Assembly (NCBI GenBank): GCA_000442125.1 | Contig: KE546981.1 | Span: 682,001 to 746,000, forward strand | Reading direction: 5' to 3' | Source of the DNA: Opeltia flavorubescens | Lineage: Eukaryota > Ascomycota > Lecanoromycetes > Teloschistales > Teloschistaceae | DNA length: 64,000 bases | Shown: positions 40,780-50,979 of the stretch, piece after piece | How the letters are laid out: the number at the start of each line of letters is the position of its first letter | How positions within the stretch are numbered: the stretch's first letter is position 1 | Notes under the pieces: generated by a model | The model's database searches: none | Told to the model about the DNA's origin: nothing | Seen by the model: only the letters and a program-made list of their open reading frames with translations | Translations under genes and position numbers: made by a program

Positions 40780-42004
40780 CTTATTATATATATTAAATTT
40801 AATAGCTAATATATAATTTAATAAAATTATTATATAAATTTATTATTAATTTTATTTTTATTCTATTAAAATTATATAAAAAATAAAACTGTAATATATT
40901 AATAATAAATAAATTTATTTAAAAAAACTATTTAAAATTATAAATAATAAATTTAATTATTATTAAATAAATAATAAATAATAATTAAACTAGTAATATT
41001 AATTTAAAGTATATTATTATTAATAATTTTTAATCGCGATAAAAATTTTATTAATTATATATTATATTAAATTTTTAAATTATTAAAAATAAATCTATAA
41101 TATTTTATTTTCTAATATCTATAAATTAATAATAAATTAAAAAAATCTAATTAAATTATTAAAGTTATTATATACTATTATATTACTATATTAAAAAGTT
41201 TTAATTTATAATTTATTTTTTTTTATTAATATTAATAGTATTTAATAATTTTTTAAATTCTAAATTAATAAAAATAATTTTATAAATTATAATTTTAAAT
41301 ATTATTCGAATTTAAAATTAATAAAATATTAGATTTTTTATATTTACTAGATTTTAAATAAAGTATCCAGTTAAAAAATATATTAAACTCTTAAAATTTT
41401 ATTAATATTTTTTTTTAAAAACCAGTTATTTTTTTAATAATATTATAAATTTTTTATTTTTATAATATAATTATTTTAAAAATTAATAAACCTATAAATA
41501 AATCTATAATATAAAATTTTTATTTTATTTTTAATTTTAAAAAAATACTAGTTTATATATATTAATAACTAATTTATTTTAAAATTAATAATTTTATAAA
41601 AATATTATTATATTAGAATTTTATTATATCAAAATTTACTTTTTAAAAAATCAAATAATATTTATTAAATTTTGTAAAATTATAAATTTATTATTTAATA
41701 TTATTATCTATTTATATATTTATAATAAAATATTAATAATATATTTAAAATCTACTAGTAATTTTAATAATAATTTATACTAGCGCTATTATATATCTAT
41801 TACTCTAATTATTATTAATAATAATAAAAAGTTTAAAATTAAATAAATAATTTATAACCGCTAAATTTATAAAAATAAAAATTTTTTTATTAAATATTTT
41901 ATTCGTTAAATTATTTGTAAATTTAAAAAATATTATTTAATATTTAAATACTATTTTTAAAATATATTAAAATATTAATTAAAATTATAAATACTATTTT
42001 AATC
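40780..42004. repeat. AT-rich relic
   Basis: No open frame or terminal structure is visible. It may be further interior sequence of the G2-family fragment that becomes recognisable from 42005, but I could not follow the alignment this far. Confidence 0.3.
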
Positions 42005-42351
42005 TAGAATCGGTTCCTAATTATAATAAAATCGTTAATATTATTAGTATTAATATTAAATAGTAAAAATAAATTATAAAGCCGTTTATTAACGAAAAAA
42101 AATCTATTATTAAAAGCTAATAGTTTTATTTATAACTAGTATTTATTATAGCTATATTATATAAATAGAAAGCTAATAAAATAACTAGAATTGAATACTA
42201 ATTATTATAGCTCGAGAAAAGCCTTTTAAATATATTTATCCAGTTAAATTTAATACCTTTTAACGTTTATATTTATTTAGTTTTAGATTTTATAAATTAA
42301 TAATTTTCTATTTGTAATATAATATTATTATTTTCTATTTATTATATAATA
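42005..42351 (+). mobile_element. Fragment of a second G2-family LTR element (end plus LTR)
   Basis: Reverse-complementary to 5568-5910 of G2. About 140 bp of terminal interior sequence is followed by one LTR at about 42144-42351. The rest of the element is missing or too degraded to trace. A broken fossil. Confidence 0.65.
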
Positions 42352-42739
42352 ATTTTCTATTATATTTTACTATACTATAAATTTTTTTTTATTATAAATA
42401 TAAAATATTCAATTATATTTATCGTTTTTAAAATAATAGTATCAATAAATTCGCGTTTTTAAACAAATTTTTTTTTTAAATTCTTTTAATTATTATTATT
42501 AAAATATTAAATCTATTTTAAAATTCGTTTTTAAATAAAAATATTGATAAAAATTTTTAAATATATATTATTTTTTGAAAATAAATAAATATTTTATTTA
42601 TATTAATAAAAAAAAAAAAACTTATAACTATATCTAATAATTTTTTTATAAGGATATAAACTCTAGCGCGGTATAGCCCCAACAGATAATTATTATTATT
42701 CGGATATAATATTCCTAGTAAAAAACCCCCTTATTCTAT

Positions 42740-43610
42740 CTACGTATAAGTATCGATTACTTAATGTAGAATACAGCGTGGCGAAGACAACGCGATCGGC
42801 AGTTAGCTTCTCTACTGGGCTGGGAACCAGGTAACTGCAGTTATCTATAGTGGCGACAAACGTGTTAGGGTAGAGGCCCACAGTGTCAGCCATAGGTATC
42901 GCATCCAAGAAGCAAATCTGGTGATTGCAGAGGATGGTGCGAGCTCAACACTTCGGCAACAGGTATTTCGCAGTGTACGACGTAGCTACGTAGGGTACGC
43001 TGTATGGACAGGACTCGTTCAGGAAGACAAGCTCTCTGATGACATCTTGAATCTCGTAAGGGATTTGGTAACGTTCTACGAATCAAGGACCCAAATGATC
43101 GTCTATTTCATCCCTGGAGAATACGGGTCCCTAGAACCGGGCCACTGACTTCTCAAGTGGATCTGGTATAGAGGATATCAGCTCGGTTCAGCAAAACATG
43201 ATGCCCTCATGACTGATTCACATATTGGGAAGCATTCCACCACAGTGCTGGCTGGGTTGGTGGCCCCCGGATTGTGGAATAGTCAGCGACATCTGGCAAA
43301 CAAATTGCTACATCTTGGGTTTGCAGAAATTGTATGCGAGACAATGATGCCGTTTGTGCAAAGCATCACAGAAACGATTGCAGAAGAGCCATCATTTTTT
43401 GACGGTAAAGTCTGCTTTTGGGCGATGCTATTGCTGGGCTTCGCCCCCGTACAATGGAGAGCACCAATCAAGCAGCTTTCAATGCGCTCCAACTGTACAA
43501 ATACACCAGAGGTGAAATAAACTTGGAGGATTTGGAAAGCGCAGCCGTGGGGTATGCTTCGCATACGTATGGTCCGTTGGATGGTCTCGATGGGCTCCTC
43601 GTAATTGGCG
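42740..43610 (+). pseudogene. FAD-dependent monooxygenase (PHBH-type) pseudogene
   Basis: Family features appear in order. These are a segment reading VEYSVAKTTR, a frame-shifted segment ending LVIAEDGASSTLR (the DG motif of aromatic-ring hydroxylases, GAT-GGT at 42933-42938), YVGYAVWTGLV, FIPGEYGSLEPG, then LLKWIWYRGYQLG after an in-frame TGA at 43146-43148. HSTTVLAGLV, FFDGKVCF, a further frameshift near 43418 and GDAIAGLRP (third FAD-site motif, 43421 on) with STNQAAFNALQLYKY follow. The N-terminal GxGxxG domain is missing: upstream sequence dissolves into the AT isochore. Its end overlaps the converging dioxygenase pseudogene. A small-molecule hydroxylase function is family knowledge, and the gene is clearly dead. 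Confidence 0.8.
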
Positions 43611-44779
43611 GAAAAGGAGAATGCCATGCTGTATCAGTCTTGACGAGATTCATTGGTCGCTTTATGCACAGTGCTTTTATAGAGGCCGTTAGTGAGATGC
43701 AGTGGGATGACTGTTAGTCTAGAGGATCTCATCGACAAAGGTAGAGAAAAAACTCATGAAGTCTCTGATATTTACCACGCGGCCTCCGACCAGTCGCTCA
43801 ACTGCTGTCCAGTAATAACTGTCTTGAGGAAGTGCTTGCAAACCAGCAGCATCGGGGGATTGCAAAAGCAGAGTAATGAACTCAAAATCAGTGTGAGTTC
43901 GGATCCCCGTGTAGTCCGCAGCGGAGGGTGCAGCCGACAGATGACAGGCAGGGTAATAAAGCAGGCGAGCTGTTTCACCAGGGTGAGTGGTAGATATCGA
44001 AGTAATCTTCGGGCAACTGCAGCGACAGCGCAATGATGCGAAGGAGGTGTTTCGAGAGCTGAAGGAGCTACAGTCTGACAGCTGGCCCCAAGCCATGCTG
44101 GACAGCATGAAACACAGCGTTTACCTACTTGGCCATAGATCCTTTGTATACCTTAGAAGAAGCCAGGGAGGTCGGCCTTTTCCGGCCAGATACTGTATAT
44201 TGAGGTGCTGACATCCTCCACATACTTGCCCTCTCCACCCGAGGGATACAGCTCGGCCTGGTATCCCCAATTAAAGACTTCTTTGTGCTCGAGGGGTCTT
44301 TTGGGTTTAGAGATGTTGCCGTCTTCGAGTGAAGCCAGATATTCCGAGTACTCGGATGGCCCCCATCCCCGAAGCATGGGTGAATGTTTAACACGAAATT
44401 TCACCTTCTTCTCCTGGGGTAGGTCCTTGAAAAACCTCTTCGCCAGAGCTAGGGCTTTTTCGCATACTTAATTGGGGATACCGTGATTGATGACCTGAAA
44501 GAAGCCAATATCTGTGCGCGCAGGGTATATCTGTCTTGCGACCTTCATGCGAACCTGAAGGGAAGGGGAAAAGGATGGAGCAAGACTGATTTTTGGGACT
44601 CGATGAGCAAGCGGAGCATCAGTATCCGCTATGGTTGCTCTGTTCAAGATGACTTGGAGATCCAGCTGGGCTTGCTGAAGTTCGGGCACAATTCCAGAGA
44701 TTGAGGATGATGTGCGCTGGTGGTAGTGGCACCAATCATAAGCAACTTTTTTGATGACTCGATTGAATGCCCCCTTCAC
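43570..44779 (-). pseudogene. 2-oxoglutarate/Fe(II) dioxygenase (isopenicillin N synthase-like) pseudogene
   Basis: Minus-strand segments in family order. IGFFQVINHGIPN is followed by an in-frame TAA (44468-44470) and then KALALAKRFFKDLPQEKK. EYLASLEDGN, HKEVFNWGYQ and IWPEKADLPGF come next. Then IALSLQLPEDYFDIY shifts frame into HPGETARLLYYP. GIRTHTDFEFITLL carries the iron-binding HxD (about 43887-43895), and NGLYKSTVHKATNE carries the distal His (about 43665), with a TGA in the following SRQD-YSMAF segment. Enzymes of this family hydroxylate, desaturate or cyclise small molecules, often in secondary metabolism. At least two in-frame stops and frameshifts make it non-functional. The TAA fits a CpA-to-TpA change. 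Confidence 0.85.
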
Positions 44780-44845
44780 AAAAGCTCAACAACAGTTCTT
44801 GAACAAACGTCTTTTCGATTCACATGTGAATTCGCTCTGTTACTC

Positions 44846-44899
44846 ATGACCATGATCCATGTGAGATTTAATCTTACGGCCTTGCTTAATAAATTATAG
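44846..44899 (+). promoter_or_regulatory. Upstream ORF before VAS1
   Basis: An 18-codon frame (ATG at 44846, TAG at 44897-44899) ends 50 bp before the inferred VAS1 start. Its product would be short, hydrophobic and basic with no acidic residues. It could act as a uORF if the transcript starts upstream. The role is inferred; no transcript data. Confidence 0.3.
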
Positions 44900-44949
44900 G
44901 CGCAACCTGATTGTCATTATTGCCCCGCAGAGTCGTTTTTACTACGGCC

Positions 44950-47900
44950 ATGGGTCCATCTGCAGTGCATCACCAAACGGGTTAGTCATTTTTCAATCTT
45001 GTGTGAGAGCGGGGTTGACCCTCTGTAAAGCCCTTAACACAGCTCGGCCAGCGGCTCAACAGGCTCTCCTCACTTCAACTCCCACTGCCCATGCCACCAC
45101 CGTCACAGAAGGTACCGAAGGTGGAGTGGAATACCCGCAGGCCAAGAGACGAGGTGCGTGACATTCCCATTGCCGGTTGCTTGCCGCGAATTGCCTCCAT
45201 TCATCTCCGTGCTGACGGACACTACATTATTTAGACGAGAAAGAGCGCCTGAAAGCTGAGAAACTCGTGAAATTTAAAGCCAAACAGAACAAATCGAGCA
45301 CATTAACTGTACCAAAGAAAGAGGGGGTGGCTAGGTCCAATACTGTCGATGCCTACGAGCCCAAAAAGGTTGAACAAGGCCGTTACGAGTGGTGGGAGAG
45401 CAATGGCTTCTTCAAACCCCAATTGCACAATGGCAAGGTCAAGCCCGAAGGCACGTTCGTCGTTCCTATCCCCCCACCGAACGTTACTGGATCTCTGCAC
45501 ATGGGTCACGCCTTGACAAACGCCTTGCAAGATGTCATGGTACGTCACGCTCGCATGCTCGGCAAATCTACTCTTTGGGTGCCAGGATGTGACCATGCGT
45601 CCATCTCAACTCAAGCAGTAGTCGAGAAGATGCTTTGGAGAACACAGGGGAAAACCCGTCATGAGATTGGGCGTGATAAGCTCCTAGAGATGATCTGGGA
45701 GTGGACACGAAAGTATAAGGGAAACATTACGAATCAACTTAAGCGCCTTGGTGGCTCCATGGACTGGGGACGTGAAGCGTTCACAATGGATGAGAATTTG
45801 ACAGAGGCAGTCAAGGTTACTTTCATCCAGCTCCATGAAGAAGGTATCATCTACCGCGCTGATCGACTGGTCAATTGGTGTTCAGCCCTGGAAACTTCGC
45901 TGTCAAACATTGAGGTCGACAACAAAGAGCTATCGGGCCGTACCAAGCTAAGTGTACCAGGTTACAGCAACACAATTGACTTTGGTGTCTTGACATATTT
46001 TAAATACCCGGTCAAAAAGTCCAACGTCGCTGCTGTGGACCACGAAAATTTCGCCGACTGTGATTTCATCGAGATTGCCACTACGAGACCAGAGACGATG
46101 CTTGGCGATACTGCGATCGCGGTACATCCTAGCGATAATCGGTACACACATCTTATTGGCCGCACAGCTGTCCACCCATTCATTCCCGAACGCCATATCG
46201 CAATTATAGCCGACGCGGAGGTGGATCCTGGATACGGTACGGGAGCTGTTAAAATTACCCCGGCTCACGACCCCGCGGACTTTGTCAAGGGCAAAAAGCA
46301 TGACTTAGAGTTTATCAATATCCTGGAAGCTAACGGATCGCTGAATAAAAATGCTGGCCCGCGATTCACTGGTCAGAGGCGGTTTGAAGCACGTTATACC
46401 GTAGTGGCCGCATTGAAACAGAAGGGCCTCTATATAAAGGAGGAGTCTCATGCAATGACAATTCCGATCTGCCAACGTAGCAAAGACATTATTGAACCAC
46501 TCTTGAAGCCCCAGTGGTGGATGAAGATGAGCGATCTGGCGCGGGCCGCTGATTCTGCCGTTATCAATAGTGAAATCAAGATACAGCCCCGGACGGAAGA
46601 GAAGCGGTTTCACAACTGGATGCAAACAGTTCAGGATTGGTGTCTCTCACGTCAACTTTGGTGGGGTCATCGTGCACCTGCCTATCATATCCAGATCGAA
46701 GGGATGGATCCTGACGAGACCAGCGCGGACGATACATACTGGGTCTGTGCACAGAATGAACTCGAAGCTTATACGAAGGTCAAGAAGAAATTTCCGAGTC
46801 ATAATTTCACAATCCATCAGGACGAGGACGTTCTAGATACGTGGTTCTCCGCTGGATTGTGGCCATGGGCCATCCTTGGCTGGCCAAAAAAGACCATTGA
46901 TTTCGAATCGTTCTACCCGACCTCAATACTGGAGACTGGCTGGGACATTCTATTCTTTTGGGTTGCAAGAATGATCATGCTAGGTATTAAGATGACGGGT
47001 AAGGTACCGTTTAAAGAAGTCTACTGTCATTCACTGGTCCGAGATTCCGAGGGGAGAAAAATGTCAAAATCTCTCGGGAACGTAATCGATCCATTAGATA
47101 TTATTAATGGCATAACGAGCGAGGCACTCCAGGCACAACTGAAGTCTGGCAACCTTGATCCTCTCGAACTCGAACGCGCGTTGGCTTATCAGCTATCCGC
47201 GTTCCCGAACGGCATATCGGAGTGTGGTGCTGATTCCCTCAGATTTTCGCTGGTCAACTACACCACTGGCGGAGGCGACATCGCGTTTGATATCAAGGAG
47301 ATTGAGGCCAAGAGACGATTTTGCAACAAGATTTATCAGGCGACAAAATTCGTTCTAGGTAGACTTGGGCAAGAATTTCAACCTACTTCAGGCCCAATCC
47401 AGCCATCTACGCTGGCAGAGAAGTGGATTCTCCACAAATTGAATTCCACAGCAAGCACAGTCACTCAAGCCATCGAATCTCGAAACTTCTCGGTTGCAAC
47501 ATCGGTGCTTTACCGATACTGGATACACGAACTTTGCGGCACATTCTTAGAGAACTCTAAAATTGTACTTCGATCAGAGACCGATGAAATCGAGCGAGAG
47601 TCGATCCAACAAACTTTGTACTTTGCACTGGAGGGTGGCTTATTACTTCTTCATCCTATAATGCCATACTTGACGGAGCATCTCTGGCAGAAGCTACCAC
47701 GCCGTGAAGGTGACACTACAGCCAGCATCATGATTGCAAAATACCCTCAGTACAATATCCTATGGGAAGATCCAGAGGCAGTGGAGGACTATGAGTTCAT
47801 CCGGTCAATAGCCGACGGTATCCGTGGCTTGCTCTCCACCTACGGCTTCAGAGAACCAGGCAGTGTCCTTATCAGATTGCATAACGAGGAACGCATGAAT

Positions 47901-48278
47901 CTTGTTCAGAACCAAGCCACCATGATTATCTCTCTAGGCGGCAAGTATTTGGGAGAAGTCACTTGCGAACATTCTTCTCCTGACTCGCCTCTTCCCAAAG
48001 CGTATGCTCTTCGAAGTATCAATGATGATGCTACGGTTCTCTTAAAGATAGGCACTGGAGTTGACTTGGAGGATATAAGATCTAAGCAACAGCAGAACCT
48101 GGACAAGGCTCAAAGTAATGTGCAGAAGAGCCAGGCCATTATAAGTCAGATAGGATGGTCTAGAGTGGGAAATAGAATGAAAGCAGAAGAAAATGCAAAA
48201 TTGCAGAATTCGCTGAGCGAAGTGGCTCGACTTGAAGCAGCACTGGTAGAGCTTCAGAGACTTATGTTGGAAGCCTAG
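44950..48278 (+). CDS. VAS1: Valyl-tRNA synthetase (cytosolic/mitochondrial)
   Basis: Charges tRNA-Val with valine and edits mischarged threonine. Exons 44950-44980, 45043-45153 and 45235-48278 give 1,061 residues. Both introns (62 and 81 nt) have GT-AG ends and keep frame. The class I signatures are present: PPPNVTGSLHMGHAL with HMGH at about residues 136-139, and GRKMSKSLGN at about 655. Editing-domain motifs such as TTRPETMLGD, the anticodon-binding domain and a C-terminal coiled-coil arm of valyl enzymes follow. Length fits fungal Vas1. The first 33 residues have no acidic side chains and could serve as a mitochondrial presequence, as the single fungal gene usually supplies both compartments. 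The start is inferred from splicing and family similarity. Confidence 0.95.
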
Positions 48279-48608
48279 CTTGTAGAATATGGAGGGGTAC
48301 TTCCTTTTGCAGTTTTGCCGATAGGTCCTAGGTTTAGAGGACTCTAAATACCCCTCGTCACAGCAGGTGAAGTAAGCGCCGGTAGTCGACCTTTTCGCTT
48401 CACGTGTTGCGGCCACACCACTCACTAGCAGAGGTTCAGTCAGAATAAAAACGGTGATTTATATGAAATTATCATAATCATCAGTCGAACTCGGCGTCGA
48501 TTAATCATAGAGTGAATATTAAAAAGTAAGGATTTTTATATTCGCGCTATAATTCGAATTATCGAGCATGATTGTTTCACAATTGATATCTTCGTGACCG
48601 AGGCACGC
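48279..48608. other. Intergenic, no gene seen
   Basis: Contains the VAS1 3' flank and a 14-bp palindrome ATAATTCGAATTAT at about 48549-48562. No conserved frame or RNA fold was recognised. Confidence 0.5.
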
Positions 48609-48612
48609 AAAA
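48609..48612 (-). terminator. Pol III T4 terminator for tRNA-Trp
   Basis: TTTT on the minus strand, 15 nt past the tRNA 3' end. Short, but sufficient for fungal Pol III. Confidence 0.5.
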
Positions 48613-48626
48613 GTTTAAAGTTTAAA

Positions 48627-48752
48627 TGAACCACACCTGATTTGAACAGATAACCTTTCGATCTGGAGTCGAACGCGCTACCGTCTATTGTCCATATTAG
48701 TATGGACAACAAGATATACTGAGAAAGAAAAGACATACTGCGCCAGCGGTCC
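48627..48752 (-). tRNA. tRNA-Trp(CCA) with a 54-nt GT-AG insert in the D-loop
   Basis: Removing 48685-48738 leaves a 72-nt cloverleaf. Acceptor GGACCGC pairs GTGGTTC (two G-U) with discriminator A. The D-stem is GCGC/GCGC with loop AACGGTA. The anticodon stem TTCGA/TCGAA is perfect with loop CTCCAGA (CCA, Trp). The variable loop is AGGTT and the T-arm is ATCTG/CAGGT with loop TTCAAAT. The insert splits the D-loop between two A residues, and its removal restores the canonical eukaryotic tRNA-Trp string GGCGCAACGGTAGCGC. There is no intron at the usual 37/38 site. The insert starts GTATGT, has a pyrimidine tract, TACTAAT and ends TAG, which looks like a small spliceosomal intron. The B box is intact, and the A-box core TGGCGCAGT runs into the insert. 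A disrupted, inactive gene is the main alternative. Confidence 0.88.
48685..48738 (-). other. Candidate intron inside tRNA-Trp
   Basis: 54 nt on the minus strand. The 5' end is GTATGT, then TCTTTTCTTTCTC, then a perfect 9-bp hairpin (arms TTGTCCATA and TATGGACAA, loop CTAA), ending AATAG. The branch-like TACTAAT lies across the loop, about 12 nt from the AG. Length and signals match the protein-gene introns of this window (48-65 nt). It is not a bulge-helix-bulge tRNA intron that I can recognise. Confidence 0.75.
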
Positions 48753-48766
48753 AGTTATCAACAGCT

Positions 48767-48774
48767 CTTTATAT
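48767..48774 (-). promoter_or_regulatory. TATA-like element upstream of tRNA-Trp
   Basis: ATATAAAG on the minus strand at about -15 to -22 from the tRNA 5' end. An upstream TATA can help TFIIIB placement in fungi. It may matter here because the internal A box is interrupted after its core. Inference only. Confidence 0.4.
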
Positions 48775-48926
48775 TGTCTTATTTATTATTCTGGGTCGTT
48801 CCCGAGCTCTTGGCATCTGCCTCTGTCACCAAATAATCAGGGTAAAGTTTGAATCGCTTGCTATCATTATAAACCTTCCAAAAAGAGGGCCCTTTCCATG
48901 TCCGGAAGCATTTTTTAAAAATCTCC

Positions 48927-50779
48927 ATGATGGCTACTGTGGCCACCTCACTTGCGAAATCCCTCCCCAAGCCAAAGTACACCGGTGACTCTGAAGAACT
49001 TTCAGGCCACACGCACAGCAAGGGTCCTGTGATTTTAGGCACGGGGTCAGTACATGACACGAAGGTTCTCTTACAGGTATTTGGCTCTCCGCCAAATCGA
49101 ATTACATACATCGGGCTAATGTGCAATATGCAGCGTACCGGACCTCCTCCTTATGGATCTAGGATTGGATGGCGGCCACGTTCTCCAGACGATTTCGGCG
49201 ACGGAGGCGCATTCCCCGAGGTCACGGTAGCCCAGTACCCTCTTAATATGGGTAGAAAGTCTACGGCATCATCGAATGCTCTTGCCTTACAGGTAGATGC
49301 AGAAGGCAAGATCAAATACGATGCCATTGCAAGACAGGGCCACAACGACAAACGGATAGTACACACATCGTTCTCAAGTCTGATTCCCATGCGGCAGCGG
49401 GCCGATGTTGGTCAAATATCTCTCGAACGACCATCAGAAGAGGAGATCGCCGCACAGACCGAAAAGACAAAGAAGGCCTTGGAAACCCTAGTTTCTGGTG
49501 CAGTTGCAGCTCAGAAGCCGAAAAACGTCAAGGGAATATCTCGGTCTGATCCCACATATGTCCGTTATACGCCAGCGAATCAGATGGGTGACACTTCCGC
49601 AAAGAATGATCGGATCATGAAGATAGTACAACGCCAGCAAGACCCCATGGAGCCGCCCAAATTCAAGCATAAAAAGATTCCTAGAGGTCCACCTTCCCCA
49701 CCCCCACCTGTGATGCATTCCCCCCCCCGAAAACTCACCGCCGAGGATCAAGAAGCATGGAAGATACCGCCCACTGTCTCAAATTGGAAGAACCCCAAGG
49801 GCTACACGGTACCTCTGGATAAGCGCTTGGCTGCTGATGGAAGAGGCCTACAAGATGTGACCATCAACGATAAATTCGCCCAATTCGCTGAAGCGTTATT
49901 TACGGCTGATCGCCATGCTCGTGACGAAGTCAAGCAACGAGGCATAATGCAACAGAAGCTTGCTGAGAAGGAGAAGCTACAGAAGGAGGAACAACTACGT
50001 ATGCTTGCGCAGCAAGCTCGTGAGGAACGTGCTCAAGTCGGCAGACATACATCTCGGCAACGTTCTCCTAACCGTAGTAGGAGTCGGTCAAGCAGCTCGG
50101 ATCACACCGACAGTGAAGACGGCGAAGCAGCACGTGAGCGTGAGCAAATGCGTCGAGAACGACGGCAGGAGAATGAAAAGCGGCAACGGCAAGCTCGCAT
50201 GGGTACCGAAAGACGAATGCAAATGATGGCTCGAGAGCAGAATCGCGACATTTCCGAGAAAGTTGCACTGGGCTTAGCAAAACCGAGCCAGTCGTCCGAG
50301 TCGATGTGGGATTCAAGACTCTTTAACCAAAACAGTGGGTTCAATTCGGGCTTCAATGAAGATCAGCCTTACGACAAGCCCCTCTTTGCTGCACAAGATG
50401 CTATCAGCAGTATATATCGCCCACGTCCAAACGTAGATGATGATGACGACAACGAAGAAGCTGGTGGAGCAGAATATGACAAGATCCAAAAGTCAAACCG
50501 ATTTGAGGTTTTAGGGAAGGCCAAGGGCGGATTCAAGGGTGCAGAAGATGCTGAGGTAGGGGATCCTGAACTATGTCAATGACGGAACTATTGCTAATGA
50601 TCGCCAAGGCTCGTGATGGACCCGTGCAGTTTGAGAAGGACAATGACCCATTCAATATCGACGAATTGATCAAGGATGCAACGAGAGGTAGCTCATCGGG
50701 AACGAAACGATACGGCATGCAAGAGGATGCTGACTCAAGATCGTCGAAGCGTGCAAAAGTAGACGAAGACGATAGATAG
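48927..50779 (+). CDS. PRP45: Pre-mRNA-processing protein 45 (SKIP/SNW1 homologue)
   Basis: A spliceosomal SNW-domain protein active in the second splicing step and in the NineTeen-associated complex. Exons are 48927-49076, 49134-50555 and 50609-50779, giving 580 residues. The first intron (57 nt, GTATTT...CTAAT...CAG) is a multiple of three with no stop, so an unspliced frame also reads through, but the family aligns only when it is removed (joining to RTGPPPYG). The second (53 nt) restores the conserved end ARDGPVQFEKDNDPFNID and the basic SSKRAK tail. The SNWKNPKGY signature is at about residues 266-274, with an Arg/Ser-rich stretch and a charged coiled coil after it. Tandem ATGs at 48927 and 48930 make the exact start ambiguous by one codon. 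Confidence 0.95.
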
Positions 50780-50979
50780 CAAGGAAGAAATTACACCTTA
50801 GTCTACCATCTCGTGTCCTGAATTTTGCTTTATCAATGTATTATGCTGTAGACTATCGTGGAATAGTACTTTCTTTCTGACGAAAGGGTATGATGAGTTG
50901 TTAAGTCTTATGGCGCACCTGCTTCCTGGATATCGTGGCGCCAACGCCTGTATCTACGCTTTCAAAGCGTTAAGTGTGG

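Larger units (their letters stand above)
1..42650. other. RIP-degraded AT isochore
   Basis: The sequence is overwhelmingly A+T with TpA runs throughout and very few CpA/TpG steps. It has almost no open frames: the longest is a 64-codon AT-rich frame with no family resemblance. That is the pattern left by repeat-induced point mutation on duplicated DNA in Pezizomycotina. Less damaged islands coincide with short non-autonomous elements. The edge at about 42.65 kb is sharp. Ambiguous bases occur at about 11463, 17347 and 30809-30810, so the assembly here may be uncertain. RIP as the cause is inference from dinucleotide pattern and repeat content. Confidence 0.9.

Noticed and set aside
1-42650. 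CRISPR-like array or prokaryotic insertion
   Set aside because: Repeats are long, irregular and transposon-derived; introns and gene families on the right are clearly fungal.
43209-43717. Two overlapping plus-strand frames as separate intact hypothetical genes
   Set aside because: They are consecutive pieces of one frame-shifted FAD monooxygenase, and the end of the second is antisense to the dioxygenase.
48549-48562. Perfect palindrome ATAATTCGAATTAT as an operator or second tRNA T-arm
   Set aside because: No matching acceptor, D or anticodon stem nearby; a 14-bp AT-rich palindrome is not compelling alone.
48685-48738. The tRNA-Trp insert as an ordinary tRNA intron
   Set aside because: It is in the D-loop, not at 37/38; the anticodon loop is intact and I see no bulge-helix-bulge at the junctions.
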